From Rhizobiaceae bacterium (lineage in GTDB: Bacteria > Pseudomonadota > Alphaproteobacteria > Rhizobiales > Rhizobiaceae): a DNA stretch of 64,000 nucleotides. The notes under the pieces are model-generated. The model was not told the DNA's origin and made no database searches. It saw nothing but the letters and a program-made list of their open reading frames with translations. Where the stretch lies: assembly GCA_905339215.1 (NCBI GenBank), contig CAJPFN010000038.1, positions 27,331-91,330 on the forward strand. Reading direction: 5' to 3'. Positions within the stretch are counted from its first letter, which is position 1; each line of letters starts with the position of its first letter. Position numbers and translations under genes: made by a program. Below, piece by piece: positions 20,037 through 29,860 of the stretch.

Positions 20037-21439
20037 AGATGCCGCAGACGATCGGCCTGGTCCATTTCATCGGCATCGGCGGCATCGGCATGAGCGGCAT
20101 CGCCGAGGTGCTGCACAATCTCGGCTATCGCGTTCAGGGCTCCGATCAGGCCGACAGCGCCAACGTCCAGCGCCTGCGCGACAAGGGCATCGCCTGCTTC
20201 GTCGGCCACAAGGCGGGAAACCTCGGCGATGCCGAGGTGGTCGTGGTCTCGACCGCCATCAAGAAGAACAACCCGGAACTCGTCGCGGCTCGCGAGAAAC
20301 TCCTGCCGATCGTGCGGCGCGCCGAGATGCTGGCCGAGCTGATGCGCTTCAGGAACGCCATCGCCATCGGCGGTACGCACGGCAAGACCACGACAACATC
20401 GATGGTCGCCACGCTGCTGGATGCGGGCGGCCTCGATCCGACCGTGGTCAATGGCGGCATCATCAATGCCTACGGCACGAACGCCCGCATGGGCGCCGGC
20501 GACTGGATGGTGGTGGAGGCCGACGAGAGCGACGGCACCTTCCTCAAGCTGCCGGCCGACATCGCCGTCGTCACCAACATCGATCCCGAGCACCTCGACC
20601 ACTACGGCAGCTTTGACAATGTGCGAGAGGCGTTCCGGCAGTTCGTCGAGAACGTGCCTTTCTACGGCTTCGGGGTGATGTGCACCGACCACCCCGAGGT
20701 ACATTCGCTGGTGTCGCGCATCGAGGATCGCCGGGTCATCACCTACGGCGAAAATGCCCAGGCCGACGTGCGCTTCGAGAACCATCGCTTCGACGGGGCC
20801 GCCTCCCAGTTCGACGTCGTCATCCGCAACCGCAAGACGGGCGAGGAGACCGCGATCCGCGACCTGCGCCTGCCGATGCCGGGCCGTCACAACGTGTCGA
20901 ATGCGACGGCGGCGATCGCGGTCGCCCACGAACTCGGCATATCGGGCGACGCGATCCGCAAGGGGCTGGCCTCGTTCGGCGGCGTCAAGCGGCGCTTCAC
21001 GCACACGGGTTCATGGAACGGCGTCGAGATTTTCGACGACTACGGACATCACCCGGTCGAGATTAAGGCGGTGCTGAAGGCGGCGCGCGACTCGACGAAG
21101 GGCCGCGTCATCGCCATCGCGCAGCCGCACCGCTACACCCGCCTGCACGATCTGTTCGGCGACTTCGCCGCCTGCTTCAACGACGCCGACACGGTCGCGA
21201 TCGCGCCGGTCTACGCGGCCGGCGAAGATCCGATCGAGGGCGTCACCTCCGAGGCGCTTGTGCAGCGCATCCGCTCCGGTGGGCATCGCGACGCGCGCTA
21301 CATCGACGGGCCGGCAGCCGTCGCGCCACTGGTAAGGGCACTGGCCAAGCCCGGCGACTTCGTCGTCTTCCTCGGCGCCGGTAACATCACGCAATGGGCT
21401 TATGCCCTGCCGAAGGAACTCGTGGGGGCGTCTGCCTGA
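20033..21439 (+). CDS. murC: UDP-N-acetylmuramate:L-alanine ligase
   Basis: A 468-residue Mur ligase catalysing the first amino-acid addition to UDP-MurNAc. The N-terminal Rossmann-like motif is [15 protein letters not shown], and the ATP loop is GTHGKTT (114-120). [21 protein letters not shown] and [10 protein letters not shown], with family His residues, follow. Its stop overlaps the murB start (TGATG). Confidence 0.96.
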   Translation: MKMPQTIGLVHFIGIGGIGMSGIAEVLHNLGYRVQGSDQADSANVQRLRDKGIACFVGHKAGNLGDAEVVVVSTAIKKNNPELVAAREKLLPIVRRAEMLAELMRFRNAIAIGGTHGKTTTTSMVATLLDAGGLDPTVVNGGIINAYGTNARMGAGDWMVVEADESDGTFLKLPADIAVVTNIDPEHLDHYGSFDNVREAFRQFVENVPFYGFGVMCTDHPEVHSLVSRIEDRRVITYGENAQADVRFENHRFDGAASQFDVVIRNRKTGEETAIRDLRLPMPGRHNVSNATAAIAVAHELGISGDAIRKGLASFGGVKRRFTHTGSWNGVEIFDDYGHHPVEIKAVLKAARDSTKGRVIAIAQPHRYTRLHDLFGDFAACFNDADTVAIAPVYAAGEDPIEGVTSEALVQRIRSGGHRDARYIDGPAAVAPLVRALAKPGDFVVFLGAGNITQWAYALPKELVGASA

Positions 21440-22401
21440 TGCGCGGCGAGGTTCTCATCGAGCGGCTTGCCGACCGGCTGTCCGGCGTGCGCGGCAAGAT
21501 CACGCCGAACGCCGAGATGGAGAAAATCACCTGGTTCCGCGCCGGCGGGCTCGCCGAGGCGCTGTTCCAGCCGGCCGACGAGGACGATCTGGCGATCTTC
21601 CTGAAGGCAGTGCCGGAGGACGTGCCCGTAATGGTCGTCGGCATCGGCTCCAACCTGCTCGTCCGCGAGGGCGGCATACCCGGCTTCGTCGTGCGCCTTT
21701 CCGCCAAGGGCTTCGGGGATGCGGAAGCGATCGGGCCGACCCGGATCCGCGCCGGCGCGGCCACGCCCGACAAGCGCGTCGCCGCGCTCGCGCTCGACGC
21801 TGGCATCGGCGGTTTCCATTTCTACCACGGCATCCCCGGCGCGATCGGCGGGGCGCTCCGGATGAACGCGGGCGCCAACGGCGTCGAGACACGCGAGCGC
21901 GTCGTCGAGGTGCGCGCGCTCGACCGCAGGGGCAATGTTCATGTTCTGTCGAATGCCGACATGGGCTATTCCTACCGGCATTCGAGGGCGCCGGCCGACC
22001 TGATCTTCACGTCCGCGATCCTCGAAGGCTATCCGGAAGACCGCGAGACGATCCGCGGTCTCATGGACGAGGTGCAGCATCATCGCGAGACCGTGCAGCC
22101 GATCCGCGAGAAGACCGGCGGCTCGACCTTCAAGAACCCTCCCGGAACGTCGGCGTGGAAGGAAATCGACAAGGCCGGCTGCCGCGGCTTGATGATCGGC
22201 GGCGCGCAGATGTCGCCGATGCACTGCAACTTCATGATCAACACCGGCAATGCAACCGGATACGACCTTGAATTTCTTGGCGAAACGGTTCGCGCCCGAG
22301 TCCTGGAGACTTCCGGCATCAGGCTGGAGTGGGAGATCAAGCGCATCGGCCGCTTCAAGCCGGGGCACGAGGTTCAGGAGTTCCTCGGGCAGCTTCTCTG
22401 A
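21439..22401 (+). CDS. murB: UDP-N-acetylenolpyruvoylglucosamine reductase
   Basis: A 320-residue FAD enzyme that reduces UDP-GlcNAc-enolpyruvate to UDP-MurNAc with NADPH. FAD-site motifs [19 protein letters not shown] and [19 protein letters not shown] are present, and [10 protein letters not shown] carries the active-site serine region of the family. ATG 21439 overlaps the murC stop; the upstream extension to 21394 lies inside murC. It is the last gene before the 260-base gap that precedes ddl. Confidence 0.95.
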   Translation: MRGEVLIERLADRLSGVRGKITPNAEMEKITWFRAGGLAEALFQPADEDDLAIFLKAVPEDVPVMVVGIGSNLLVREGGIPGFVVRLSAKGFGDAEAIGPTRIRAGAATPDKRVAALALDAGIGGFHFYHGIPGAIGGALRMNAGANGVETRERVVEVRALDRRGNVHVLSNADMGYSYRHSRAPADLIFTSAILEGYPEDRETIRGLMDEVQHHRETVQPIREKTGGSTFKNPPGTSAWKEIDKAGCRGLMIGGAQMSPMHCNFMINTGNATGYDLEFLGETVRARVLETSGIRLEWEIKRIGRFKPGHEVQEFLGQLL

Positions 22402-22448
22402 GGCGTGACGCGAGCCGCTGCCGTGTTGCCTGTTTGCGACAGACGCCG

Positions 22449-22470
22449 CCTTCGCCCGAATTGGCGAAGG
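22449..22470 (+). promoter_or_regulatory. Perfect 8-bp hairpin in the murB-ddl gap
   Basis: CCTTCGCC (22449-22456) pairs perfectly with GGCGAAGG (22463-22470) over a 6-base loop, 47 bases after the murB stop. No T-tract follows in either direction, so it is not a standard terminator. It may be a transcript-stabilising stem, or part of the ddl leader. Confidence 0.45.
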
Positions 22471-22544
22471 AAAATGAATCTCTCGGAATCTCCGGGACTT
22501 GCCAGCGAATCCGCTCTCTGATTCCTTGGCTGCAAGCGTTCCCT

Positions 22545-22617
22545 GATTGAGTCGTCAGACGCGTAGGCCGCGTTTCGTGCCGGGAGGTATATCCGCCCGG
22601 CGGGAACCGACTCAATC
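22545..22617 (+). promoter_or_regulatory. Predicted three-way-junction leader RNA upstream of ddl
   Basis: A closing helix of 10 perfect base pairs joins 22545-22554 (GATTGAGTCG) with 22608-22617 (CGACTCAATC). Inside are a hairpin of AGACGCG (22557-22563) with CGCGTTT (22569-22575) and another of GCCGGG (22579-22584) with CCCGGC (22596-22601), the latter extended by two G-C pairs around TATAT. The element ends 44 bases before the ddl ATG. I recognise no Rfam family in it. It could be a cis-regulatory RNA, a small RNA, or a dispersed palindrome. Confidence 0.5.
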
Positions 22618-22661
22618 TCCGGGATCCGCGATGAAACGCACCGAGAGGGGATCGTCGGCGC

Positions 22662-23588
22662 ATGACGAAAAAACACGTGGCGGTGCTGATGGGAGGGTTT
22701 TCCTCCGAGCGGCCGGTCTCTCTTGCGTCCGGCAAACCATGCGCCGATGCGCTCGAAGCAGAGGGCTATCGTGTCACCCGCATCGACGTCGGTCGCGACG
22801 TCTCTTCCGTCCTCGCGGAGCTGAAGCCCGATGTCGCCTTCAATGCCCTCCATGGCCCTTTCGGCGAGGACGGCACGATCCAGGGCATCCTCGAGTATCT
22901 CGGCATCCCTTATACCCATTCCGGCGTCCTCGCCTCGGCGCTGGCGATGAACAAGGAGCAGGCCAAGAAGATCGCCAAGGCGGCCGGCATTCCAGTCGCC
23001 GAATCAAAGGTCCTCAACCGCTTCAAGATCGGCTCGAAGCACCCGATGAAGCCTCCCTACGTGGTCAAGCCGGTTAACGAGGGCTCAAGCTTCGGCGTGG
23101 TCATCGTCAAGGAGGATCAGTCGCATCCGCCGCAAGTGATCGGCTCCACGGAATGGCGCTACGGCGACATGGTCATGGTCGAGCGCTACGTGCATGGGCG
23201 CGAGCTGACCTGCGCGGTGATGGGCGACGTGGCGCTCGGCGTCACCGAGATCATCCCGGTCGGGCACTCGTTCTACGACTACGATTCGAAATACGTCGCC
23301 GGCGGCTCAAAACACGAATGCCCGGCAAAAATTTCACCGAATATTTACCAAAAAATACAGACACTGGCGCTCAAGGCTCACCAAGCGATCGGCTGTCGAG
23401 GCGTTTCCCGGTCGGACTTCCGCTACGACGATCGTCATTCCCCGAATGGCGAGGTTGTCTGGCTGGAGGTCAACACCCAGCCGGGGATGACTCCGACGTC
23501 GCTGGTGCCCGAGATCGCCGCCCATGCCGGGCATTCGTTTGGCGAGCTTCTGAGTTGGATGGTGGAGGACGCTACGTGTCTTCGGTAG
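22662..23588 (+). CDS. ddl: D-alanine:D-alanine ligase
   Basis: A 308-residue ATP-grasp enzyme producing the D-Ala-D-Ala used by Mur[15 protein letters not shown] opens the protein. [16 protein letters not shown], the EGSSFGV loop, the [10 protein letters not shown] strand and the metal-site [16 protein letters not shown] are all present. The gene is set apart from murB by 260 bases with predicted RNA structure, unlike the overlapping joins elsewhere in the cluster. Its 3' end overlaps the GTG start of ftsQ by 13 bases. Confidence 0.95.
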   Translation: MTKKHVAVLMGGFSSERPVSLASGKPCADALEAEGYRVTRIDVGRDVSSVLAELKPDVAFNALHGPFGEDGTIQGILEYLGIPYTHSGVLASALAMNKEQAKKIAKAAGIPVAESKVLNRFKIGSKHPMKPPYVVKPVNEGSSFGVVIVKEDQSHPPQVIGSTEWRYGDMVMVERYVHGRELTCAVMGDVALGVTEIIPVGHSFYDYDSKYVAGGSKHECPAKISPNIYQKIQTLALKAHQAIGCRGVSRSDFRYDDRHSPNGEVVWLEVNTQPGMTPTSLVPEIAAHAGHSFGELLSWMVEDATCLR

Positions 23589-24514
23589 GGTTGGGGCGGG
23601 ATCGGGAGACGGGCGCGGTTCGCGGCGTCTCTACCGTTCGCGTCTCATGGTCGGAGGGTTTCGTGCTACCGCGCTGGTTGCGCCGGCCGGCACGGGTGCT
23701 CGGCCGCCTGACCGGCGGCGACGTCGTCGCCCCGCGTTACTCCTCCTCGATCATGACCGCAGCATTCCTTGCCGCGACCGGCCTCTATGGTGCCCAGGTC
23801 GGTGGCCATATGCCCGCGGTCGTGCAGGCGCTCACCGCGCGCAGCGGCTTCGCCGTCGACCAGGTTCGGGTGACCGGTCACGTCGAAACTTCGGAAATCG
23901 ACATCCTCGATGCGCTCGCACTCGACGGCTGGACCTCGCTGATCGGCTTTGACGCCGAAGCGGCCCGCGAACGCGTCGCGGCGCTGCCATGGATTCAGGG
24001 CGCGGCGATCCGCAAGGTCTATCCCGACACGATCGAGGTCGACGTAGAGGAGCGTGCCGCGTTCGCCATCTGGCAGCACGGTAGCGAACTATCGGTCGTC
24101 GAGGCGTCTGGACGCCCCATTGCGCCGTTCGCCGGAGGTGGCAAGGCGGCGCTACCGTTGGTCATAGGCATGGGCGCCAATGAGGCAGCCAGCGCGTTCA
24201 TCGCCAAGGTGAAGGGCTATCCCGAACTCGCTTCGCGGGTGAGGGGCTACATCCGCGTCGCCGAGCGGCGCTGGGATCTCAGGCTGGAGAACGGCATCAC
24301 CGTCAAGCTGCCCGAAAGCGGCGAGGACGAGGCGATCGTCGAGCTTCTGGCGATGGACCGCGACAGCGCACTGCTCTCGCGCGACATCCTTGCCGTGGAC
24401 CTGAGGTTAGCCGACCGGGTCGTCGTCCAACTCACGCCGGAAGGCGTCGAACGTCGTGCCGCCGCACTCGCCGACAGCGCCAAGGCGCGCAAGCGCCTGG
24501 AGAAGAAGATATGA
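23576..24514 (+). CDS. ftsQ: Cell division protein FtsQ
   Basis: A 312-residue bitopic protein of the FtsQLB complex. One transmembrane segment lies at about 57-72 after a basic cytoplasmic tail ([15 protein letters not shown]). A POTRA domain follows ([20 protein letters not shown], about 97-165), then the FtsQ beta domain ([18 protein letters not shown]). The start is taken as GTG 23576, inside the ddl 3' end, with GGTGGAGG about 8 bases upstream. The frame is open further upstream but only as an overlap with ddl. Its stop overlaps ftsA. Confidence 0.93.
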   Translation: MSSVGLGRDRETGAVRGVSTVRVSWSEGFVLPRWLRRPARVLGRLTGGDVVAPRYSSSIMTAAFLAATGLYGAQVGGHMPAVVQALTARSGFAVDQVRVTGHVETSEIDILDALALDGWTSLIGFDAEAARERVAALPWIQGAAIRKVYPDTIEVDVEERAAFAIWQHGSELSVVEASGRPIAPFAGGGKAALPLVIGMGANEAASAFIAKVKGYPELASRVRGYIRVAERRWDLRLENGITVKLPESGEDEAIVELLAMDRDSALLSRDILAVDLRLADRVVVQLTPEGVERRAAALADSAKARKRLEKKI

Positions 24515-25818
24515 GCTGGCTGCGAGGCGCGCATAAACCCACAATGCACCGTTCCGGTGTCATCACCGTGCTGGACGTCGGCTCGAGCAAGGTTTGCTGC
24601 ATCGTCGCGAAACTGAAGCCGCACGCGGATAGCCAGCTCCTTCGCGGCCGTACTCACCGGGCGCAGGTGATCGGCATCGGCCATCAGAAATCGCGCGGCG
24701 TCAAATCGGGCGTGGTCGTGGAGTTGGACCGGGCCGAGCAGGCGATCCGGCTCGCCGTCGACTCGGCCGAGCGCATGGCCGGCGTCACGGTCGATTCGCT
24801 CATCGTCAACCTGACCGCCGGCCGGCTGAAGAGCGAAACCTATACCGCCACGATCAACCTCGGCGGGCATGAGGCTGACGCCGAAGACGTCGCCAAGGTT
24901 CTCGCAACCGGCGCGCGCCAGGCCCTGAAAAGCGAGCGCCAGGTCGTGCACTCGCTGGCAACCGGCTTCTCGCTCGACGGCGAGCGCGGCGTGCGCGATC
25001 CGAGCGGCATGGTCGGCGACACGCTCGGAGTCGACATGCATGTCGTCACCGCCGACGCGGCGCCGATGCGCAACATCGAGCTCTGCGTGAATCGCGCCCA
25101 CCTGTCGGTCGAGCGCATGGTCGCGTCGCCCTACGCTTCCGGACTCGCTGCCCTCGTCGACGACGAACTCGAGATGGGGGCGGCCTGTATCGACATGGGC
25201 GGCGGCACGACGACGTTGTCGGTTTTTGCCGACGGCAAGTTCGTGTTCGCGGATTCCATTCCGCTCGGCGGCAACCACGTCACCATGGATCTGGCGCGCG
25301 GCCTTTCGACCAGCCTTGAGGATGCCGAGCGGCTGAAGGTCATGCACGGTTCGGCGCTACCCGGCAGCGCCGACGACCGCGACGTCGTCTCGATCCAGCC
25401 GATCGGCGAGGACACGGACGTTCCGCTGCAGGTGCCGCGCTCGGTCATGACGCGCATCATCCGGGCACGTACCGACGAAACGCTAGAGATCATTCGCGAC
25501 CGGCTCGGCCATTCGGGCTTCGGCAGCGCGGTCGGCAAGCGAGTTGTGCTGACCGGCGGCGCGGCGCAACTCACCGGCCTCCCGGAGGCGGCGCGGCGCA
25601 TCCTTGGACGCAACGTGCGCATCGGACGGCCGCTCGGCGTGGCGGGTCTTCCCGAGGCCGCCAAAGGCCCGGCGTTCTCGGCGGCGGTGGGCCTACTGAT
25701 CTATCCGCAGATGGCGGCTTTCGAGACGAACGAAGTCAAGAGCGGGACGAGCTTGCGCATGACGGGCACGGGTGGCCGTTTCCAGCGCATGGGACAGTGG
25801 TTGAAGGACAGTTTCTAG
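24511..25818 (+). CDS. ftsA: Cell division protein FtsA
   Basis: A 435-residue actin-like ATPase that anchors FtsZ to the membrane. The phosphate-1 loop VLDVGSSKVCC and the phosphate-2 motif CIDMGGGTTTLSVF are present. The family-specific 1C domain lies between them, and the GKRVVLTGGAAQLTG adenosine motif follows. The C-terminus (GRFQRMGQWLKDSF) is the amphipathic membrane-targeting helix. It starts with ATG overlapping the ftsQ stop; ftsZ follows after 81 bases. Confidence 0.96.
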   Translation: MSWLRGAHKPTMHRSGVITVLDVGSSKVCCIVAKLKPHADSQLLRGRTHRAQVIGIGHQKSRGVKSGVVVELDRAEQAIRLAVDSAERMAGVTVDSLIVNLTAGRLKSETYTATINLGGHEADAEDVAKVLATGARQALKSERQVVHSLATGFSLDGERGVRDPSGMVGDTLGVDMHVVTADAAPMRNIELCVNRAHLSVERMVASPYASGLAALVDDELEMGAACIDMGGGTTTLSVFADGKFVFADSIPLGGNHVTMDLARGLSTSLEDAERLKVMHGSALPGSADDRDVVSIQPIGEDTDVPLQVPRSVMTRIIRARTDETLEIIRDRLGHSGFGSAVGKRVVLTGGAAQLTGLPEAARRILGRNVRIGRPLGVAGLPEAAKGPAFSAAVGLLIYPQMAAFETNEVKSGTSLRMTGTGGRFQRMGQWLKDSF

Positions 25819-25899
25819 TTTCGGATCGGGCGGAAACGCCCCGGGAATCGGCGGCCGCAGCGGCGACGCGGCGTGAAAGGCAAAAAAAGGACGAGCACC

Positions 25900-27585
25900 A
25901 TGACGATCAATCTGCACAAGCCGGACATCACCGAGCTCAAGCCGCGCATCACGGTGTTCGGCGTGGGCGGGGGCGGCGGCAACGCCGTCAACAACATGAT
26001 CACCGCGGGCCTGCGCGGCGTCGAATTCGTCGTCGCCAACACCGACGCCCAGGCCCTGACGATGTCCAAGGCCGAGCGGCTCATCCAGCTCGGCGCGCAT
26101 GTCACCGAAGGCCTCGGCGCCGGTTCCCAGCCCGAGGTCGGACGCGCCGCGGCGGAGGAGTGCATCGACGAGATCCTTGATCACCTGTCGAACACCCACA
26201 TGTGCTTCGTCACCGCCGGCATGGGCGGCGGCACCGGCACCGGCGCTGCTCCGGTCGTTGCCCGGGCGGCTCGCGAGAAGGGCATCCTGACGGTGGGCGT
26301 CGTCACCAAGCCGTTCCACTTCGAGGGCCAGCGCCGCATGCGTACCGCGGATGCCGGGATCGAAGAATTGCAGAAGTGCGTCGACACCCTCATCGTCATC
26401 CCCAACCAGAACCTGTTCCGTATCGCCAACGACAAGACCACCTTCGCCGACGCCTTCGCCATGGCCGACCAGGTGCTCTATTCGGGCGTCGCCTGCATAA
26501 CGGACCTGATGGTCAAGGAAGGCCTTATCAATCTCGACTTCGCCGACGTCCGCTCGGTCATGCGCGAAATGGGCAAGGCGATGATGGGCACCGGCGAGGC
26601 TTCCGGCGAAGGCCGCGCGATGGCCGCCGCCGAGGCTGCGATCGCCAATCCGCTGCTTGACGAGACGTCGATGAAGGGGGCGAGGGGGCTGCTGATCTCG
26701 ATCACCGGTGGCCGCGATCTCACCCTGTTCGAGGTCGACGAAGCCGCGACCCGCATCCGCGAAGAGGTCGACCAGGACGCCAACATCATCCTCGGGGCAA
26801 CGTTCGACGAGGCGCTGGAAGGCGTGATCCGCGTCTCCGTGGTGGCGACCGGAATCGACAAGGCGGCGGTCGACATGGCCGTTCCGCCGATCCAGCTGCG
26901 CCAGCCGATGAAGCCGGTCGCGCGTCCCGCCGCGCCGGCGGCGGAAGTCCGTCCGGCGCCGCAACCGATGCACGCGCCGGCCCAGGAAGCGCCGATGGCG
27001 CGTGCTGCGGATCCGGTCGCGGAGGCGATCCGAATGGCGGAGGCGAACGCGGCCGAGATGGCCATGCCGCGTCACACCGCGCCCGCCGAAGAGTTCCGCC
27101 CGCAGAGCCGGCTATTCCAGGCGCCGCCGGCGGCCGCGATGCCCGCCGAGCCGGTTTCGCCCCCGGCTCCGGCTCCGGCGCCGGCGATGGGGCGCGAGCC
27201 CGTTGCCCCGGCCGCGGCCCAACCGCGCATGCCGCGCGTCGAGGACTTCCCACCGATCGTGAAGGCGGAGGTCGAGGCGGCGCAGAGCATGCGACCAGCC
27301 GATCACGAGGAGAAGGGTCCGATGGGCCTGCTCAAGCGCCTGACCAACGGATTGACCCGGCGCGAGGAGGAAGCGCCGCGGCTCCAGCCCGCGCAGCCGC
27401 GCGAAGCCAAGTTGCGCCAGCCCGTGCCCGAAACCCGGCGCATGGCCAGCCAGGATCCGCAGGTTTATGCGCCGCGCCGTGGTCAGCTCGACGAGCACGG
27501 ACGGCTCACCCAGCAGCAGCCGCGCGCCGCACAGGACGAGGACCAGTTGGAGATACCGGCCTTCCTTCGCCGGCAGGCCAACTGA
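25900..27585 (+). CDS. ftsZ: Cell division protein FtsZ
   Basis: A 561-residue tubulin-like GTPase forming the Z ring. The tubulin signature GGGTGTG is at 109-115, the T7 loop ([11 protein letters not shown]) supplies catalytic Asp, and the GTPase core ends near residue 320. A long Pro/Ala/Met-rich linker, about 220 residues, follows. The protein ends with the conserved tail peptide [12 protein letters not shown] that binds FtsA and other partners. ATG 25900 ([10 protein letters not shown]) is behind AAGGACG; a GTG nine codons upstream is less likely. A strong terminator at 27609-27645 closes the cluster. Confidence 0.97.
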   Translation: MTINLHKPDITELKPRITVFGVGGGGGNAVNNMITAGLRGVEFVVANTDAQALTMSKAERLIQLGAHVTEGLGAGSQPEVGRAAAEECIDEILDHLSNTHMCFVTAGMGGGTGTGAAPVVARAAREKGILTVGVVTKPFHFEGQRRMRTADAGIEELQKCVDTLIVIPNQNLFRIANDKTTFADAFAMADQVLYSGVACITDLMVKEGLINLDFADVRSVMREMGKAMMGTGEASGEGRAMAAAEAAIANPLLDETSMKGARGLLISITGGRDLTLFEVDEAATRIREEVDQDANIILGATFDEALEGVIRVSVVATGIDKAAVDMAVPPIQLRQPMKPVARPAAPAAEVRPAPQPMHAPAQEAPMARAADPVAEAIRMAEANAAEMAMPRHTAPAEEFRPQSRLFQAPPAAAMPAEPVSPPAPAPAPAMGREPVAPAAAQPRMPRVEDFPPIVKAEVEAAQSMRPADHEEKGPMGLLKRLTNGLTRREEEAPRLQPAQPREAKLRQPVPETRRMASQDPQVYAPRRGQLDEHGRLTQQQPRAAQDEDQLEIPAFLRRQAN

Positions 27586-27608
27586 TCGTCGACATCGGAA
27601 CGATCGGG

Positions 27609-27645
27609 GGGGCGGGCGCAATAGCGTCCGCCCCTATTCCTTTTT
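27609..27645 (+). terminator. Intrinsic terminator of the dcw cluster after ftsZ
   Basis: GGGGCGGGCGC (27609-27619) pairs with GCGTCCGCCCC (27624-27634) around the loop AATA with one G-U pair. TATTCC and TTTTT follow. It lies 24 bases after the ftsZ stop and separates ftsZ from lpxC, which then needs its own promoter in 27646-27860. Confidence 0.85.
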
Positions 27646-27860
27646 GAAAACGGAAGTCGCTTTTTTTTCAAGAACTTGCGCCTATGTGCCGGCGGTAACA
27701 CGGAGTAAGAAACCGTGATTTGGCGGCCTACGCGGGCAGGGACTATCTTCCGCGTCGAAATTCAGGCTGCGGCGGGGATAGGGGTGATTCCTGCCGATTT
27801 GCCGCAAATCGCGCCGTGGCGCGCCGTGCGGCCGGCCACAGGGGCGTAAGGGGATCGGTT

Positions 27861-28793
27861 TTGTACGATCAGCAGACGACGATCAAATCGCGCGTATCCC
27901 TTTCGGGGACAGGCGTGCACAGTGGCAAGTCTGTTTCCGTCCATTTCAGCCCCGCCGATGCCGATACCGGTATCGTTTTCCACCTTCTCGCCGACGGCGG
28001 CGTGACGGAAATCCGGGCGCTTCATTCGGAAGTCGGCAGCACGGACCTGTCGACAGTGCTCGGTGACCCGGCGGGCGCGCATGTCGCGACAGTCGAGCAT
28101 CTGATGGCGACGCTGTTCGGCCTGGGAATCGACAACGTCGCGATCGAGATAGATGGCAGCGAGGTGCCGATCCTCGACGGCAGCGCCGCGCTGTTCGTCG
28201 ATGCTTTCGAGCACGCAGGAATCGAGCGGCTCGCGGCGCGGCGGCGCTATATCCGCGTTCTGAAACCGGTGCGCATCGAGGCCGGTGGCTCGTGGGCCGA
28301 ATTCCGGCCGCACGACGGTACCCGCTTCGAAGTCGAGATCGATTTCGACAGCCCCGCGATCGGACGCCAGTCTTTGGCCATCGAGCTCGATCCCGAGAGG
28401 TTTCGCGATGTCGCGCGGGCGCGCACCTTCGGTTTCATGAAGGATGTCGAGCGCCTGTGGGCCGCGGGATTCGCACTGGGTTCCTCGCTGGAGAACTCTG
28501 TGGTAATCGGCGACGACCACCGGATCATTAATATGGAAGGGCTGCGTTGGCCCGACGAGTTCGTGCGCCACAAGACGCTCGATGCGATGGGCGACCTGGC
28601 GCTGGCTGGCGCCCGGTTCATCGGCTGCTTCCGTTCCTACCGGGGAGGGCACAAGCTCAATGCCGCTGCCCTGCGCCGACTGCTGGCAGACAGTTCCGCT
28701 TACCAGATCGTCGATACCAGCCGCCGCGAGCGTAGTCGCGCCGCGGAGGTGAGTGCGGTCGCGGGGCCGCTGCACGCGCCGTCCGTTCGCTGA
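27861..28793 (+). CDS. lpxC: UDP-3-O-acyl-N-acetylglucosamine deacetylase LpxC
   Basis: A 310-residue zinc deacetylase catalysing the committed step of lipid A synthesis. Motifs are QTTIKSRVSLSGTGVHSG at the start, TVEHLMATL with a zinc His, RHKTLDAMGDLALAG with the second zinc His and Asp, and GGHKLN with the general acid/base His. No ATG fits; TTG at 27861-27863 is preceded by AAGGGG at a 7-base distance and gives a protein of usual length. The frame is open to 27720, but that extension does not resemble the family. Confidence 0.92.
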   Translation: MYDQQTTIKSRVSLSGTGVHSGKSVSVHFSPADADTGIVFHLLADGGVTEIRALHSEVGSTDLSTVLGDPAGAHVATVEHLMATLFGLGIDNVAIEIDGSEVPILDGSAALFVDAFEHAGIERLAARRRYIRVLKPVRIEAGGSWAEFRPHDGTRFEVEIDFDSPAIGRQSLAIELDPERFRDVARARTFGFMKDVERLWAAGFALGSSLENSVVIGDDHRIINMEGLRWPDEFVRHKTLDAMGDLALAGARFIGCFRSYRGGHKLNAAALRRLLADSSAYQIVDTSRRERSRAAEVSAVAGPLHAPSVR

Positions 28794-28993
28794 ACGGAAC
28801 GGTACGCGCCACCCTTCCGTCCCGGGGCGTGTCCTCCGGGCAACATTACTCTCCCGTTCGCACAAGGCGCGGCTGTTGCCACAAATTCGCGCCATTGCCG
28901 CCTGATAGCGTTGCCGGTCCGTGGCTTGTATGATTTATGGCAGCGTCACGAGCCGTTCTTTTCCTGTGACTGCCAGAGGGGCGGAAGCCGAAC

Positions 28994-29851
28994 ATGCTTT
29001 TCAAGACCACCGCCAAGTCGAGCCGCTCGCTGCTCCTTGCGCTTCCGGCGATGCTGCTGCCAGTCTTCCTGACCGCCTGCGCGTCCGATGCGGATGTCGA
29101 TCTCGCCACCTATGTCGAACAGACCGATCCCGCGGACGTGCTTTACAATCAGGGCCTAGCCAACCTCGAGACGGGTCGGCTGAAGGAAGCGGCGGCCAAG
29201 TTCGATGCGGTCGACCGCCAACACCCCTATTCGGAGTTTGCGCGCAAGTCGATGGTGATGAGCGCGTTCGCCCAGTATCGACAGGGTAACTACGACGAGG
29301 CGATCAACGCCGGAAAGCGCTACGTCAACCTCTATCCGTCGACCCCCGACGCGGCCTATGCGCAGTACATCGTCGGCTTGAGCTACTTCCGCCAGATTCG
29401 AGATGTGACCCAAGACCAGAAGGAATCGCGCCGCGCCATTGAGGCAATGGAGGAGGTCGTCGCCCGTTGGCCCGATTCCGAATATGTCGAGGACGCGAAG
29501 GCGAAGATCCGCTTTGCCCGCGACCAGCTTGCCGGCAAGGAAATGCAGATCGGCCGCTACTACCTCGAGCGGCGCGAGTATCTCGCGGCGATCAAGAGAT
29601 TCCGTTACGTCATCGAGCAGTACCCCAACACGCGGCACGTCGAGGAGGCGCTGGCGCGGCTCACGGAGTCCTACTACGCCATGGGCCTGACATCGGAAGC
29701 GCAGACGGCGGCGGCCGTGCTCGGCCACAACTATCCGGATAGCCAGTGGTACGCGGATTCCTTCAAGCTGCTGCAGAGCGGCGGCCTCGAGCCGCGCGAG
29801 AACAAGGGCTCGTGGATATCCAAGGCCGGATCGCTCATTCTCGGCACCTGA
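28994..29851 (+). CDS. bamD: Outer membrane assembly lipoprotein BamD
   Basis: A 285-residue lipoprotein of the BAM complex that inserts beta-barrel proteins into the outer membrane. The signal peptide ends in the lipobox LTAC with Cys29. TPR-like repeats fill the mature part: [43 protein letters not shown], and [21 protein letters not shown]. Length and repeat content fit BamD/ComL. It lies 200 bases after lpxC and 9 bases before recN; this order is usual in rhizobia as I recall it. Confidence 0.94.
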   Translation: MLFKTTAKSSRSLLLALPAMLLPVFLTACASDADVDLATYVEQTDPADVLYNQGLANLETGRLKEAAAKFDAVDRQHPYSEFARKSMVMSAFAQYRQGNYDEAINAGKRYVNLYPSTPDAAYAQYIVGLSYFRQIRDVTQDQKESRRAIEAMEEVVARWPDSEYVEDAKAKIRFARDQLAGKEMQIGRYYLERREYLAAIKRFRYVIEQYPNTRHVEEALARLTESYYAMGLTSEAQTAAAVLGHNYPDSQWYADSFKLLQSGGLEPRENKGSWISKAGSLILGT

Positions 29852-29860
29852 CGCCGGTCC

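Noticed and set aside
23310..23375. A/T-richer patch within ddl, considered as recombination or transfer
   Set aside because: The encoded residues still fit the ATP-grasp fold and the frame is intact; a short codon-use change alone is weak evidence.
28929..28934. TATGAT as the -10 box of a bamD promoter
   Set aside because: No acceptable -35 hexamer lies 16-18 bases upstream, so it was not listed as a feature.
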